From: Bacteroidales bacterium
Lineage (GTDB): Bacteria; Bacteroidota; Bacteroidia; Bacteroidales; P3
Reading direction: 5' to 3'
Assembly: GCA_017451385.1 (NCBI GenBank)
Contig: JAFSPS010000046.1
Coordinates: 1-64,000, forward strand
Length of the DNA stretch: 64,000 nt
Shown here in pieces: positions 24,912 to 34,612 of the stretch. Below the pieces are notes generated by a model. That model did no database searches. It worked only from the letters and a program-made list of their open reading frames with translations, and was not told the origin of the DNA. How positions within the stretch are numbered: the stretch's first letter is position 1; each line of letters begins with the position of its first letter. Position numbers and translations under genes: made by a program.

Positions 24912-27140
24912 ATGATAGACTTGCAGGCCAAATTAAGGGAAATATTCGGGTTCGACCGTTTCAAGGGAGACCAGGAGGCCATCATACGCAGCGTTCTGGA
25001 TGGCAATGACACTTTCGTCATCATGCCTACGGGCAGTGGCAAATCACTCTGCTATCAGTTGCCAGCCATGATATGTGAAGGCACCGCCATCGTGGTGTCG
25101 CCACTCATAGCGTTGATGAAAAATCAGGTTGACGCAGTCCGCTACACTTCGGGGCATGACGGCGTGGCACACTTTCTCAATTCGTCGCTCAACAAGCAGC
25201 AGACCATGGAGGTGAAGCTGGACCTGATAACGGGAGGGACGAAGCTGCTCTATGTGGCTCCGGAGACGCTTTCTAAGGATGATACCATAGATTTCTTGCA
25301 ACGTTTGCACATCTCATTTTTTGCTATTGACGAGGCGCACTGCATCTCGGAGTGGGGGCACGACTTCCGTCCTGAGTATGGTCGCTTGAGGCAAGCCATA
25401 GACCGCATACGCGAAGGCGTGAGCTGCAAGAACAAGATGCCCATCCTTGCGCTCACGGCTTCTGCTACGCCCAAGGTGCAGCAGGACATAGTGCGTAACT
25501 TGAAGATGGAAGAGGCGCAACGGTTCGTGTCGTCCTTCAACCGCCCCAACCTATATTATGAGGTACGGCCGAAACCTGCCGATGCAATGGCTCTTCACAA
25601 GGACATTATACGCTTCATCAAGCAGAATCCGCATAAGAGCGGCATCATCTATTGCCTGACGCGCAAGCGCGTTGAGGACCTTGCCGAGTTGCTGCAAATC
25701 AATGGTATCCGCGCGTTGCCCTACCATGCGGGTCTCGACAACAAGGTGCGTACGGAGAATCAGGACAAATTTCTCATGGAAGAGGCCGATGTCATCGTTG
25801 CCACCATTGCTTTCGGCATGGGAATTGACAAGCCCGACGTGCGTTTTGTCATCCACTATGACATACCTAAAAGCCTTGAAGGCTACTATCAGGAGACGGG
25901 GCGCGCGGGGCGCGATGGCGGCGAGGGACACTGCATAGCCTACTACAGCGACCAAGATGTGGAGAAACTATATAAGTTCTTCACCGACAAGAAGAATATC
26001 ACGGAGCAGGAGATGGCCAACCAGCTGGTGCAGGAAATGGTGTCCTATGCTGAGAGTTCTGCTTGCCGACGTGTCAGTCTGCTCAAATACTTCGGCGAGG
26101 ATTTTCCTGCCAAGCATTGCGACAACTGCGACAACTGCCTGCACCCCAAGCCTCATGTGGAAGCCCATGAGGAGATGGTGTATGCCCTTGAGACCATACA
26201 GGCCTGTAATCAGGCGTTCCGCATCAGCGAACTCATTGATGTCATGATGGGGCGCAAGAATGCTAAGACCAAGGTCTATAAGCCGGAGCAGCTGGAGCAG
26301 TATGGGCAGGGAACGGACCACGACGACCTTTTCTGGCGTGCCGTGCTACGCCAAGCCATCTTTGAAAACCTCGTCATCAAGGAGGTGGAGAAGTTTGGTG
26401 TTCTGCGTCTCACACCGGCAGGCTACAAGTATATGAAACATCCATACGAGCTGATGGTGGCCTGCGACCACGACTATTCGGGCAACGGCGATGGCGACGA
26501 CGATGAGGCTCCTGCCGGCGGCAGTATCATAGCGGCAGCCGACGAGGTGCTATATTCGCAACTTGTAGGCCTGCGCAAGGACATAGCCAAAAAAAACAAA
26601 CTTGCCAGTACGCAGGTGATATTCCAAGACATTTCGCTCAACGATATGACGATACAGTACCCCTGTACCATAGAGGAACTGAGTCGCTGCAGCGGTGTCG
26701 GCATTGCTAAAGCGCAGCGTTGGGGGCAGCCTTTTGTTGACCTCATCAAGCAGTATGTGGAAGACAACGATATAGAGCGTCCGCAGGACATCGTCATCCG
26801 CTCTGCCGTCAACAAGACGAGTCTGCGCGGCTATATCATCACCAATATTGACCGTTGCAAGTCGCTTGACGATATTGTCGAGGGCAAAGGTCTCACGATG
26901 GATGAGCTCCTCGATGAGATAGAGGCTATCGTCAAGGCTGGTTCGCGCATTAATATAGACTACTATATTAACGCCAACATAGACGAGGAACATCAGGAGG
27001 TATTGCTCGACTACTGGCGCAACAGCGAGAGCGACTCTATGGAAGAGGCCTTCGAGGAATTTGCTGACGAGCCTGACGACTATCCAGAACGCGACATACG
27101 CCTGATGCATATCAAATTCCTAATCGACTACACCTATTGA
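24912..27140 (+). CDS. recQ: RecQ family ATP-dependent DNA helicase
   Basis: 3'-5' DNA helicase for repair and recombination. Helicase core with motif [15 protein letters not shown] (near residue 37), motif II DEAH followed by [11 protein letters not shown], and motif [13 protein letters not shown] zinc module follows (SACRRVSLL ... HCDNCDNC, about 380-410), then a winged-helix RQC region and an HRDC domain (about 540-620). About 120 residues beyond HRDC form a C-terminal extension ending in an acidic stretch. 742 residues, somewhat longer than E. coli RecQ but normal for Bacteroidota. Confidence 0.97.
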   Translation: MIDLQAKLREIFGFDRFKGDQEAIIRSVLDGNDTFVIMPTGSGKSLCYQLPAMICEGTAIVVSPLIALMKNQVDAVRYTSGHDGVAHFLNSSLNKQQTMEVKLDLITGGTKLLYVAPETLSKDDTIDFLQRLHISFFAIDEAHCISEWGHDFRPEYGRLRQAIDRIREGVSCKNKMPILALTASATPKVQQDIVRNLKMEEAQRFVSSFNRPNLYYEVRPKPADAMALHKDIIRFIKQNPHKSGIIYCLTRKRVEDLAELLQINGIRALPYHAGLDNKVRTENQDKFLMEEADVIVATIAFGMGIDKPDVRFVIHYDIPKSLEGYYQETGRAGRDGGEGHCIAYYSDQDVEKLYKFFTDKKNITEQEMANQLVQEMVSYAESSACRRVSLLKYFGEDFPAKHCDNCDNCLHPKPHVEAHEEMVYALETIQACNQAFRISELIDVMMGRKNAKTKVYKPEQLEQYGQGTDHDDLFWRAVLRQAIFENLVIKEVEKFGVLRLTPAGYKYMKHPYELMVACDHDYSGNGDGDDDEAPAGGSIIAAADEVLYSQLVGLRKDIAKKNKLASTQVIFQDISLNDMTIQYPCTIEELSRCSGVGIAKAQRWGQPFVDLIKQYVEDNDIERPQDIVIRSAVNKTSLRGYIITNIDRCKSLDDIVEGKGLTMDELLDEIEAIVKAGSRINIDYYINANIDEEHQEVLLDYWRNSESDSMEEAFEEFADEPDDYPERDIRLMHIKFLIDYTY

Positions 27141-27160
27141 ATACGTACCGCCATAGCATC

Positions 27161-28804
27161 ATGTATCATCGATACAGACATACATTATTTCTATTGGCGC
27201 TACTGCTTTCGGCCTGCGCAAGGCAGGGCTATCCTGAAGGCGGGCCGCGCGATACCGAGCCGCCGCGTATAGTTGAAGAGACCCCTCCCAATGGGTCACT
27301 GCATTTTGCTGCTGGCAGTTTCTTTGTCGGTTTTGATGAGTATGTCAATCTGCAAGATGCCGACAATAATGTCATCATCTCGCCGCCGATGAGCCCTAAG
27401 CCTACATTCGCTACGCGTAGGCGTGGCGTGCAGGTGACGTTCAACGATAGTCTGCGACCAAACACTACCTATCTTTTTCAGTTCAAGAACGCTGTCGCCG
27501 ACCTCAACGAGGGCAACAAGCTCGGCAGCTACGAATATGCTTTCTCTACGGGCGGCGTTATTGACAGCATGATGTTGCAGGGCAGTGTGCTTGACGCTTT
27601 CAGCCATGAGCCGCGCAAGGATGCCGTCACGGTGATGCTATATGCCGACAGTCTCCCCGACTCGGCTGTGGTGAGCGGTTCGCCGAGCCATGTCACACGG
27701 TGCGATGCCGATGGCAGTTTCCGCTTTTCTAATATCAAGCCGGGCAGTTTTCGCCTTGTTGCCATAGAGGATGCAGACCGCAATTTTCGTTATTCGCCCA
27801 ATGAAGCCGTTGCCTTCGCTTCAGATGTTGTCAATTCGTATGGGGCAAATGACACGTTGCGTGTGTTGCACAATATGCTTATGTCGATAGATGAAGGCAC
27901 GGTGCAGCGTGTTGCGTCGAGTGGCATGTCGCGCGAGAGCTATGCCGAGATTGTTACGGTGGCACCTATGTTTCAACCATCGGTGCAATGCGACACGGCG
28001 TGTGTGTGGCGTCTATCGCCCAATCGTGACACCATCCGTCTTTGGGCTATGGACCCTCATGTGACGTCGCTTGTCGTGACGATTGCCGACAGTGGTCTAT
28101 CGGACACCATCAAGATGCAATATCGCAAGCGGCGTAGGGGAGCTGGCAATGCCATGTCGTCGCAAAGTGATGCGTGGTGCCGTTTCTCCTTCTCTGGCAG
28201 CCTACCTTATTTCGCTACTCCCAAAGTATTGTTTTCGATGCCTATTGACACCTCTGCATCGCATCTGGATTCGGCAGTCGTTGTTGTGCATCTGCCCGAT
28301 AGCGTGGTGTCGTATCATAATCTCGTTGTTGACAGCGGCGGCATGGGGGCTTCTTTCTCCTTTGATGTTGTGGCGGAGCACAAGTATGTAGTAAAGTTGC
28401 GTGCCGCTGTGTTGCGCAACCTGTATGGCGAAGAAAACGACAGTCTCCAGACGGCTGTAGAGGCGATGGGTGCCGAAAAATATGGGGCTATTATTGTCAC
28501 GCTCGCCGATGCCGACCCGTCAATGCAATACCTGGTGCAGATAACCGACGAGCAGGGTGCCGTGAAGGCTACAATGCCCGTCAGTGGTGCCGCCAAGGCG
28601 CGTTTTGCCAACCTGCAGCCGTCCAGCTACAAAGTGCAGGTCATAGTAGATAACGATGGCAATGGCAAGTGGACGCCGGGGAACTACTTTACGAAGCGAC
28701 AGCCCGAGGCAGTCCTTTATCTTGGCAAGACGCTTGTTCTGCGAGCTAACTGGGATATAGAAGAGACCATCTCTGTCGCGGAGGGCGGCAGTGCGAGCAA
28801 ATAG
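27161..28804 (+). CDS. Big_5 (Ig-like) domain lipoprotein
   Basis: Surface or periplasmic lipoprotein common in Bacteroidota, function unknown. The ATG at 27161 gives a clean lipoprotein signal with lipobox LLSAC (Cys19); the alternative TTG at 27137 overlaps the recQ stop and is less likely. The segment after the Cys, with GGPRDTEPPRIVEETPPNGS, is the hallmark start of this family and leads into a Big_5 Ig-like domain (to about residue 120). The rest is beta-rich with an apparent carboxypeptidase-regulatory-like segment (about 125-220) and a C-terminal region typical of the family (SSYKVQVIVDNDGNGKWTPG). 547 residues. It is 20 bp from recQ and 30 bp from the flippase gene. Confidence 0.88.
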   Translation: MYHRYRHTLFLLALLLSACARQGYPEGGPRDTEPPRIVEETPPNGSLHFAAGSFFVGFDEYVNLQDADNNVIISPPMSPKPTFATRRRGVQVTFNDSLRPNTTYLFQFKNAVADLNEGNKLGSYEYAFSTGGVIDSMMLQGSVLDAFSHEPRKDAVTVMLYADSLPDSAVVSGSPSHVTRCDADGSFRFSNIKPGSFRLVAIEDADRNFRYSPNEAVAFASDVVNSYGANDTLRVLHNMLMSIDEGTVQRVASSGMSRESYAEIVTVAPMFQPSVQCDTACVWRLSPNRDTIRLWAMDPHVTSLVVTIADSGLSDTIKMQYRKRRRGAGNAMSSQSDAWCRFSFSGSLPYFATPKVLFSMPIDTSASHLDSAVVVVHLPDSVVSYHNLVVDSGGMGASFSFDVVAEHKYVVKLRAAVLRNLYGEENDSLQTAVEAMGAEKYGAIIVTLADADPSMQYLVQITDEQGAVKATMPVSGAAKARFANLQPSSYKVQVIVDNDGNGKWTPGNYFTKRQPEAVLYLGKTLVLRANWDIEETISVAEGGSASK

Positions 28805-28834
28805 TTTCCTCACAGCCGAAACGTTCGTACCACT

Positions 28835-30313
28835 ATGGCTAACAGCGGCATACAGGGCAAATTCTTCTCGGGGCTTTTCTGGGTGTTGCTGCTCAACCTG
28901 TTGGTCAAGCCGTTGTGGATTTTTGGTATAGAGGTTGGTGTGCAGAACGCTGTGGGTGCTGCCAGCTACGGCTTCTACTTTTCTATTTTCAACCTTGCAG
29001 TAATCTTCAATATACTGCTTGATTTAGGCATAACCAACTATAATACGCGCAACATAGCACGTCATCCACAGCTGCTTGGCAAGCATCTGTCGCACATACT
29101 CTCCATCAAGGTGTTGCTGCTCTTTGTCTATGTGGTGGCAACGTTCACTATTGGTGCTCTGCTTGGCTATGATTCGCATCAGTTCTATATCCTTGCTTTC
29201 CTTTGTTTCAACCAATTCCTCAACTCGTTGCTGCTCTATCTGCGTAGCAATTACGAGGGACTTCTTCTCTTCAAGTGGGATAGCGTGCTCAGCGTCATGG
29301 ACCGTGTGCTGATGATTGTCATCTGCGGTGCGTTGCTCTTTTATTCCTCGCATGGGGCTGTGCCATTTGCTATAGAGTGGTTTGTCTATGCGCAGACGGT
29401 GGCATATCTCGTAACCGTTGTCTTTGCCTTCGTAGTCCTCGTGCGTCGTGTTGGTGTCTGTCGGCTGCGGTGGCATCGTCCTTTTGCCCTGCTGATGTTG
29501 CGGCGGAGTGCGCCTTTTGCTCTGCTGGTTCTCCTCATGGCCAGCTACAATCGTCTCGACCCTATACTGCTATCGCTCCTTCTGCCCGATGGCGACACGG
29601 CAGCAGGGGTCTATGCCAGCGCGTTCCGATTGTTGGATGCCCTCACCATGATTGCCTATCTTGTCTCGGTGCCGTTGCTGCCTGTCTATGCACGCCTTAC
29701 GCATCGCTATGAGCCTGTTGTCGCTGGCAAGGAGCTGGGTGATGTTACGCGGCTGTCGTTCTCGTTGTTACAGGTCTTTGCCATTACTGCTGCGGTCGGT
29801 CTCGCCTTTGTAGCCTCGCCGCTCATGCAGTTGCTATATGTTGACCATACGGCAGAGTCTGCCGATGTGTTTGCCGTTGTTGTTTTCTGCATCATCCCTA
29901 TATCGCTCACGTATATCTTTGGCACGCTGCTCACCGCCGGAGGTCATTTGCGGCAGCTCAATATTCTGGCCTCTGTTGCCCTGACGATAAATGTTGGTGC
30001 TAATGTGCTGCTTATCCCGCGCTATGGCGCGGTGGGAAGCGCATGGGCAAGCCTTGCTGCACAATCGTTTATGGCGGTGGCACAGATGATTGTCGCCATG
30101 CGGATATATTCGATGCGCCCTTCGGCGAGCTATGTGCTGCGCTTTGTGCTTTTCATTGTTGCTGTGGTAGGTTCTAATATGGCGTGTGCCAGTCTTGCGC
30201 TGCCGTGGCTGTGGCAGCTGGCATTTGCTGCTGTGCTATCACTCCTCGCCGCTGTGCTGCTGCGGTTGATAGACTTCCGAGCCATGCTCTCGTTGCTCAC
30301 CAAACGAGGCTGA
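28835..30313 (+). CDS. Polysaccharide flippase (MOP/Wzx-like)
   Basis: Inner-membrane protein with about 14 predicted helices across 492 residues, matching the oligosaccharide flippase (Wzx/RfbX) branch of the MOP superfamily. Typical features are the N-terminal GKFFSGLFWVLLLNLLVKPLWIF, the GxxxYGFYFSIFNLA segment and the mid-protein SYNRLDPILLSLL. It would move lipid-linked sugars across the membrane. No glycosyltransferases are adjacent, so its substrate is open; it is an orphan copy downstream of recQ and the Big_5 lipoprotein. Confidence 0.85.
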   Translation: MANSGIQGKFFSGLFWVLLLNLLVKPLWIFGIEVGVQNAVGAASYGFYFSIFNLAVIFNILLDLGITNYNTRNIARHPQLLGKHLSHILSIKVLLLFVYVVATFTIGALLGYDSHQFYILAFLCFNQFLNSLLLYLRSNYEGLLLFKWDSVLSVMDRVLMIVICGALLFYSSHGAVPFAIEWFVYAQTVAYLVTVVFAFVVLVRRVGVCRLRWHRPFALLMLRRSAPFALLVLLMASYNRLDPILLSLLLPDGDTAAGVYASAFRLLDALTMIAYLVSVPLLPVYARLTHRYEPVVAGKELGDVTRLSFSLLQVFAITAAVGLAFVASPLMQLLYVDHTAESADVFAVVVFCIIPISLTYIFGTLLTAGGHLRQLNILASVALTINVGANVLLIPRYGAVGSAWASLAAQSFMAVAQMIVAMRIYSMRPSASYVLRFVLFIVAVVGSNMACASLALPWLWQLAFAAVLSLLAAVLLRLIDFRAMLSLLTKRG

Positions 30314-30559
30314 GATGTTAGCGTTTCTAATGAAACGATGTATTGGAAGGAAGAATCTCAATTGCTATAGTGCGGAGAGTCCTTGACACTTAGAACTACA
30401 ATAATGCACCTCATCGCCCTCTTTGAGAAATATAAATTCTTAAATTGCGTTAATATATTAAGCAATCTCCGTAATGCCTATGTAAAAAAAATATGGGTAC
30501 AGAGATTGTTGTGAAAAAAAGAATTATAGATAAACAAATAATAACATTACATACTAAAC
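30314..30559 (+). other. Intergenic region before fabD
   Basis: 246 bp without an ORF. A small hairpin (CGTTTC-TAAT-GAAACG, 30322-30337) follows the flippase stop but has no T run. The last 100 bp are AT-rich and must contain the fabD promoter, though no full TAnnTTTG box is visible. Confidence 0.5.
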
Positions 30560-31444
30560 ATGAAAGCATACGTTTTTCCCGGACAGGGTGCCCAGTTTGT
30601 AGGTATGGGCAAAGACCTCTATGATGGCAATAGCGACTGCCGCGCTATGTTCGAGCGTGCCAACGAGATACTCGGATTCAGCATCACCGACCTCATGTTT
30701 GCTGGTACGCCTGAGGACCTAAAGCAGACGCATGTTACGCAGCCTGCGGTGTTCCTTCATTCTGTTGTGATGGCCAAATATCTTGGTCAGGAGTTTAAGC
30801 CCGATATGGTGGGAGGTCATTCGCTTGGCGAGTTTTCCGCTCTTGTGGCAGCAGGTGCTATGACCTTTGAAGACGGCCTGCGTCTGGTGTCGGCTCGAGC
30901 CCGTGCCATGCAGCGTTGCTGCGAGGCAACGCCATCCACAATGGCTGCCATTGTCAAGCTGAGCGACGAGCAGGTGGAGCAGATATGCGCAGGCATAACC
31001 GACGAGCTGGTTGTGGCTGCCAACTACAATAATCCGGGTCAGGTGGTCGTCAGCGGCACAATGAAGGGTGTTGCGGCGGCTTGCGAGCGTGCTAAGGAGA
31101 TGGGCGGAAAAGGCATCCCATTGGCTGTGGGTGGTGCGTTCCATTCGCCGCTCATGGAGCCGGCGCGTGTGGAACTTGCCGAGGCTATAGAGCACACGGC
31201 CTTCGTCAATCCCTGCTGCCCCATCTATCAGAATGTGACGGGCGAGCCGGTCACCGATGCTGCCACAATCAAGCGTAACCTTGTCAGCCAGCTGACCTCG
31301 CCTGTGCGTTGGACGGCAACGATGAAGAACATGCTTCGTGATGGTGCTACCGAGTTTATTGAGGTCGGCCCCGGCAAAGCCCTGCAAGGCATGGTAAAGA
31401 AGGTTAATCCCGACATCAACGCTCACGCTGCCATTGAAGGATAA
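30560..31444 (+). CDS. fabD: FabD, malonyl-CoA:ACP transacylase
   Basis: Loads malonyl units onto acyl carrier protein for fatty acid synthesis. The N-terminal FPGQGAQFVGMGKDL, the nucleophile Ser88 in GGHSLGEFSAL, the catalytic His in GGAFHSPLM and the C-terminal EVGPGKALQGM are all present. 294 residues, complete. Stands alone with its own terminator; no other fab genes are in the window. Confidence 0.97.
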   Translation: MKAYVFPGQGAQFVGMGKDLYDGNSDCRAMFERANEILGFSITDLMFAGTPEDLKQTHVTQPAVFLHSVVMAKYLGQEFKPDMVGGHSLGEFSALVAAGAMTFEDGLRLVSARARAMQRCCEATPSTMAAIVKLSDEQVEQICAGITDELVVAANYNNPGQVVVSGTMKGVAAACERAKEMGGKGIPLAVGGAFHSPLMEPARVELAEAIEHTAFVNPCCPIYQNVTGEPVTDAATIKRNLVSQLTSPVRWTATMKNMLRDGATEFIEVGPGKALQGMVKKVNPDINAHAAIEG

Positions 31445-31460
31445 GTCTTTAGGTGCGATA

Positions 31461-31509
31461 AAAACAAAAGCACGTCATCAACATTGCTGTAATGACGTGC
31501 TTTTGTTTT
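31461..31509. terminator. Bidirectional terminator between fabD and gmhB
   Basis: Perfect 18-bp stem: AAAACAAAAGCACGTCAT (31461-31478) and ATGACGTGCTTTTGTTTT (31492-31509) around a 13-nt loop, with a T run on the plus strand and A/T bases on the minus strand. It separates the convergent genes fabD and gmhB. Confidence 0.93.
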
Positions 31510-31515
31510 TATGTC

Positions 31516-31570
31516 TGGTTGACCAGTGGTTGTCCAACGGTTAATCAGTGGTTGACTGCTGGTTGACTTG
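31516..31570. repeat. 11-bp degenerate tandem repeat over the gmhB stop codon
   Basis: Five consecutive 11-bp units: TGGTTGACCAG, TGGTTGTCCAA, CGGTTAATCAG, TGGTTGACTGC and TGGTTGACTTG. The gmhB stop codon (31545-31547) lies inside the third unit, so the last two units encode the gmhB C-terminus (QPAVNH region) and the first ones are 3' flank. Confidence 0.7.
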
Positions 31571-32135
31571 TCTCTATTTGTTGTTCTACATCTTCGGCTA
31601 CTTCAAGTAGCGAAGGGAAGCAGAAATCTACCAGCTGCGGTTGTTGTGTTGCTATCTCAGGCCATTCGCCTACGAGGATGGTCTGCATGCCGCACCGACG
31701 GCCAAACATCATGTCCGTCACGGCATCGCCTATCATCACGCAGTCTTTGAGGCGTAGTCCGGGGTGGTCGCGGCGTGCTTGTAGTGCCATGCCTATGTTG
31801 GGCTTGCGGCAGAAGTCGTGAGCCTCCTTCAGTGCTGGACAATGATAGATGTGGTCCAAGCGTCCTCCGGCTTGTTCGATGGCTGCGGTCATTTTGGCGT
31901 GAACCGCCAGCAAGTCGTCCTCGCTCATGAGGCCTTTGCCTATGCCCTGCTGGTTGGTGACGACAAAGATGTGGCGGAAAAAGTGCGAAAGGCGTGCTAT
32001 GCTCTCTGTTGCATGGGGTAGGAGTTCCAGCTCGTCGGGGGTGCTGACATAGCCGCCGTCGATACGACGGTTGATGACACCGTCGCGGTCCAAGAAAAGT
32101 GCTTCGCCTATTCTGATTTTTTCGTATTTTTGCAT
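31545..32135 (-). CDS. gmhB: GmhB-type D,D-heptose 1,7-bisphosphate phosphatase (HAD IIIA)
   Basis: HAD-family phosphatase of the GmhB/HisB-N group; GmhB removes the C7 phosphate of heptose bisphosphate in LPS core sugar synthesis. Nucleophile Asp16 and Asp18 in LFLDRDGVIN, the Thr motif in VVTNQQGIGKG, and the GDAVTDMMFG motif are present, as is the short zinc-type loop region (YHCPALKEAHDFCRKP). I start at 32135 (MQKYEKIRIGE); the frame is open for 105 more codons, but these overlap yggS and look non-coding. 196 residues. Stop lies within a short tandem repeat. Confidence 0.9.
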   Translation of the reverse strand: MQKYEKIRIGEALFLDRDGVINRRIDGGYVSTPDELELLPHATESIARLSHFFRHIFVVTNQQGIGKGLMSEDDLLAVHAKMTAAIEQAGGRLDHIYHCPALKEAHDFCRKPNIGMALQARRDHPGLRLKDCVMIGDAVTDMMFGRRCGMQTILVGEWPEIATQQPQLVDFCFPSLLEVAEDVEQQIETSQPAVNH

Positions 32136-32217
32136 TGCTTTTTGAACGACTTGTCTATGTGCTTTATTATGAATAATAAACGATGAGAGTGTTTTTTTAT
32201 TTTCATTATCAGCCACT

Positions 32218-32898
32218 ATGATTAAAGATAATCTTGAAAAAGTCCGCCAAACTATTCCTAACGGCACTCGCTTGATAGCCGTCTCCAAGACCAAGCCTGT
32301 GGAGGATTTGCAGGAGGCGTATGATGCTGGGCAGCGTCTCTTTGGCGAGAATAAGGCCCTCGAGATGCGCGACAAGCATGATGCCCTGCCACACGATATA
32401 GAGTGGCATTTCATTGGGCACCTGCAGAAGAACAAAATAAAGTATATCATCCCCTTCGTGTCGCTGATTCACAGTATCGACAGCGTCGAACTGTTGGAGG
32501 CTGTCGATAAGGAAGCCGCCAAGCACGACCGCAGTGTCGATTGTCTGCTGCAGTTCCACATAGCGCAGGAAGAGACCAAGTTCGGCATGGACATGGCAGA
32601 GGCTGAAAACGCCATCGTAGAAATGCGTGACAAGGGCTTGACGCATGTACGCATAGTCGGCGTGATGGGTATGGCCTCCAATACCGACAACCGCAAGCAG
32701 GTGCGCACCGAATTTGCAATGCTTAAAGGGTATTTCGACACGTTGAAGGAACGCTATTTTGCTGACGAGGCCGCTTTCTGCGAGCTGTCTATGGGCATGA
32801 GTGGCGACTACGACATAGCCATAGAGGAGGGCAGCACGCTGGTGCGTGTGGGCAGCGCCATATTCGGGGCACGCAACTATGCCAATGTGAATGATTAA
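32218..32898 (+). CDS. YggS/PROSC family PLP homeostasis protein
   Basis: PLP-binding barrel protein that buffers free pyridoxal phosphate and affects amino-acid balance; no catalytic activity is established for the family. The PLP Lys is Lys24 in IAVSKTKP, FGENKALEM follows, and the phosphate-binding end is seen in SMGMSGDYDIAIEEGSTLVRVGSAIFG. 226 residues, complete. Divergent from gmhB with an 82-bp gap, followed by a YitT-like gene after 59 bp. Confidence 0.96.
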   Translation: MIKDNLEKVRQTIPNGTRLIAVSKTKPVEDLQEAYDAGQRLFGENKALEMRDKHDALPHDIEWHFIGHLQKNKIKYIIPFVSLIHSIDSVELLEAVDKEAAKHDRSVDCLLQFHIAQEETKFGMDMAEAENAIVEMRDKGLTHVRIVGVMGMASNTDNRKQVRTEFAMLKGYFDTLKERYFADEAAFCELSMGMSGDYDIAIEEGSTLVRVGSAIFGARNYANVND

Positions 32899-32957
32899 GC
32901 TGCTGCCGTTATATAAAACACCTGTTAAGATACATTAATCACTAATTATACAGTAAA

Positions 32958-33851
32958 ATGCAGATATTTAAGAAGAAAACGAATATCGTAATATCGTATA
33001 TCGTCATCACTTTTGGGTTGGCGTTATTCACTTTCGCATGGTCCACGTTCATGCTGCCTGCTAAAATCATTTCGGGTGGCGTTACGGGTATGTCATCTAT
33101 CATCCATTTCCTCACGCCGGGCAATGTGTCCATAGGTCTGTTGAGCCTCCTCATCAACGGTGTCCTGCTGTTGCTGGGCTTCACGGTCATGGGGTCTAAG
33201 TTCGGAGCCAACACCATTTATGGCATCGTGGTCTCGTCCCTTTTCTTCATCCTGTGGCAGGATATGCTGCATATAGAGCAGTATATCAATGGTCCAGAGC
33301 TGATGGGAGGCAACGACTTCCTCTGTGCCATTGTGGGCGGTATGCTCTGTGGCATTGGCATGGGCTTATGCTTCTCGATGGGTGGCAACACTGGCGGTAC
33401 CGACATCATAGCCCTCATTGCCAGCAAGTACTATAATATCTCGCCCGGCAAGGTCATCATGCTCATAGACCTTGTCATCATCGGTTGCACTTTCTTCGTA
33501 TCGCACAGCTTCGATAAAGTCATATACGGCTACATCGTCATGGCAGCGGCAACCTACGTCCTTGACCTTGTTATTGACGGCAACAAGCAGTCATATCAGA
33601 TTATGGTTTTCTCGTCGCATAACGACGAGATAGGCGAGACCGTCACCAAAGAGGTGGGACGCGGTGCCACGATGCTCAATGCCGAAGGCCTTTACAGCCA
33701 CCGCGAGCAAAAAGTACTGCTGATGATGGTGCACCGCACCGACAAGCCTCATGTCATGCGCATAATACATCGTATAGACCAAGATGCCTTCATCTCGGTG
33801 TCTAAGGCTCAGGGTGTGTATGGCAAGAACTTCGAGAAACTGAAACTATAA
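32958..33851 (+). CDS. YitT family membrane protein (DUF161/DUF2179)
   Basis: Inner-membrane protein with five to six helices in residues 10-200, followed by a cytoplasmic DUF2179 domain (about 210-290, containing VTKEVGRGATMLNAEGLYS). Family-typical motifs are SGGVTGMSSIIHF near the start and GGNTGGTDIIALI in the middle. Transport is suspected for the family, but substrate is unknown. 297 residues. Confidence 0.93.
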   Translation: MQIFKKKTNIVISYIVITFGLALFTFAWSTFMLPAKIISGGVTGMSSIIHFLTPGNVSIGLLSLLINGVLLLLGFTVMGSKFGANTIYGIVVSSLFFILWQDMLHIEQYINGPELMGGNDFLCAIVGGMLCGIGMGLCFSMGGNTGGTDIIALIASKYYNISPGKVIMLIDLVIIGCTFFVSHSFDKVIYGYIVMAAATYVLDLVIDGNKQSYQIMVFSSHNDEIGETVTKEVGRGATMLNAEGLYSHREQKVLLMMVHRTDKPHVMRIIHRIDQDAFISVSKAQGVYGKNFEKLKL

Positions 33852-33921
33852 TCACTACGTGTATTGGCAGTGTTAGCAAAGCTGCCCCATATAACATTAT
33901 TCTAAAAACAAAGAATACGAA

Positions 33922-34572
33922 ATGCGTCTCATATCCCCTTCATTGCTTTCTGCCGACTTTGGCAACATGCAGCGCGATATCGAAATGCTTAACCAGAGCG
34001 ATTGCGACTGGCTGCATGTTGATGTCATGGACGGCATATTTGTGCCAAATATATCGTTTGGACAACCGATAGTGAAGCATATCAAGCGTTTTGCACGCAA
34101 GCCGCTCGATGTGCATCTTATGATTATGGACCCAGGACGCTATGTGGCAGACTTTAAGGCGGCAGGCGCCGACATACTGACAGTGCATTACGAGGCTTGC
34201 AATCATCTCGACCGTACGCTCCATGCTATCAGCGATGCTGGTATGCGCTGCGGCGTGGTGCTCAATCCGCATACGCCTGTAGAGCTACTGGAGGACATTG
34301 TCCAGTTGTGTGACGTGGTGCTGCTGATGTCGGTCAATCCGGGCTTCGGAGGACAGAAGTTTATAGAGAACACCTACAGCAAGGTGCGCCGTTTGCGTCA
34401 GATGGTGGAGCGCAAGCACCTTGAGTGCCTTATCGAGGTGGATGGTGGCGTCAATGTGCAGAATGCGCCGCTGCTCTACGAGGCAGGGGCCGACGTGCTG
34501 GTGGCTGGCAATGCCGTGTTCAGTAGCAGCGACCCGCAAGCCACAATACGTGCTATCAAGGGGTTGCAATAG
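33922..34572 (+). CDS. rpe: Ribulose-phosphate 3-epimerase
   Basis: Interconverts ribulose-5-phosphate and xylulose-5-phosphate in the pentose phosphate pathway. (beta/alpha)8 barrel with LISPSLLSADFGNM at the N-terminus, the metal-binding HVDVMDG motif, HLMIMDPG, MSVNPGFGGQ and the phosphate-binding DGGVN/AGNAVFSS motifs. 216 residues, complete. The methyltransferase gene follows after 40 bp. Confidence 0.97.
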   Translation: MRLISPSLLSADFGNMQRDIEMLNQSDCDWLHVDVMDGIFVPNISFGQPIVKHIKRFARKPLDVHLMIMDPGRYVADFKAAGADILTVHYEACNHLDRTLHAISDAGMRCGVVLNPHTPVELLEDIVQLCDVVLLMSVNPGFGGQKFIENTYSKVRRLRQMVERKHLECLIEVDGGVNVQNAPLLYEAGADVLVAGNAVFSSSDPQATIRAIKGLQ

Positions 34573-34612
34573 CAAAACCATTATTCCGATTATCAAAAAG
34601 TTTATATCTCCA

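Noticed and set aside
30719-31426. 235-codon minus-strand frame opposite fabD
   Set aside because: Lies wholly inside a clear fabD gene on the other strand, has no recognisable domain and a composition that mirrors fabD codons.
32136-32450. N-terminal extension of the gmhB frame
   Set aside because: The extra 105 codons overlap yggS on the other strand and do not resemble the HAD family; the ATG at 32135 gives a normal protein.
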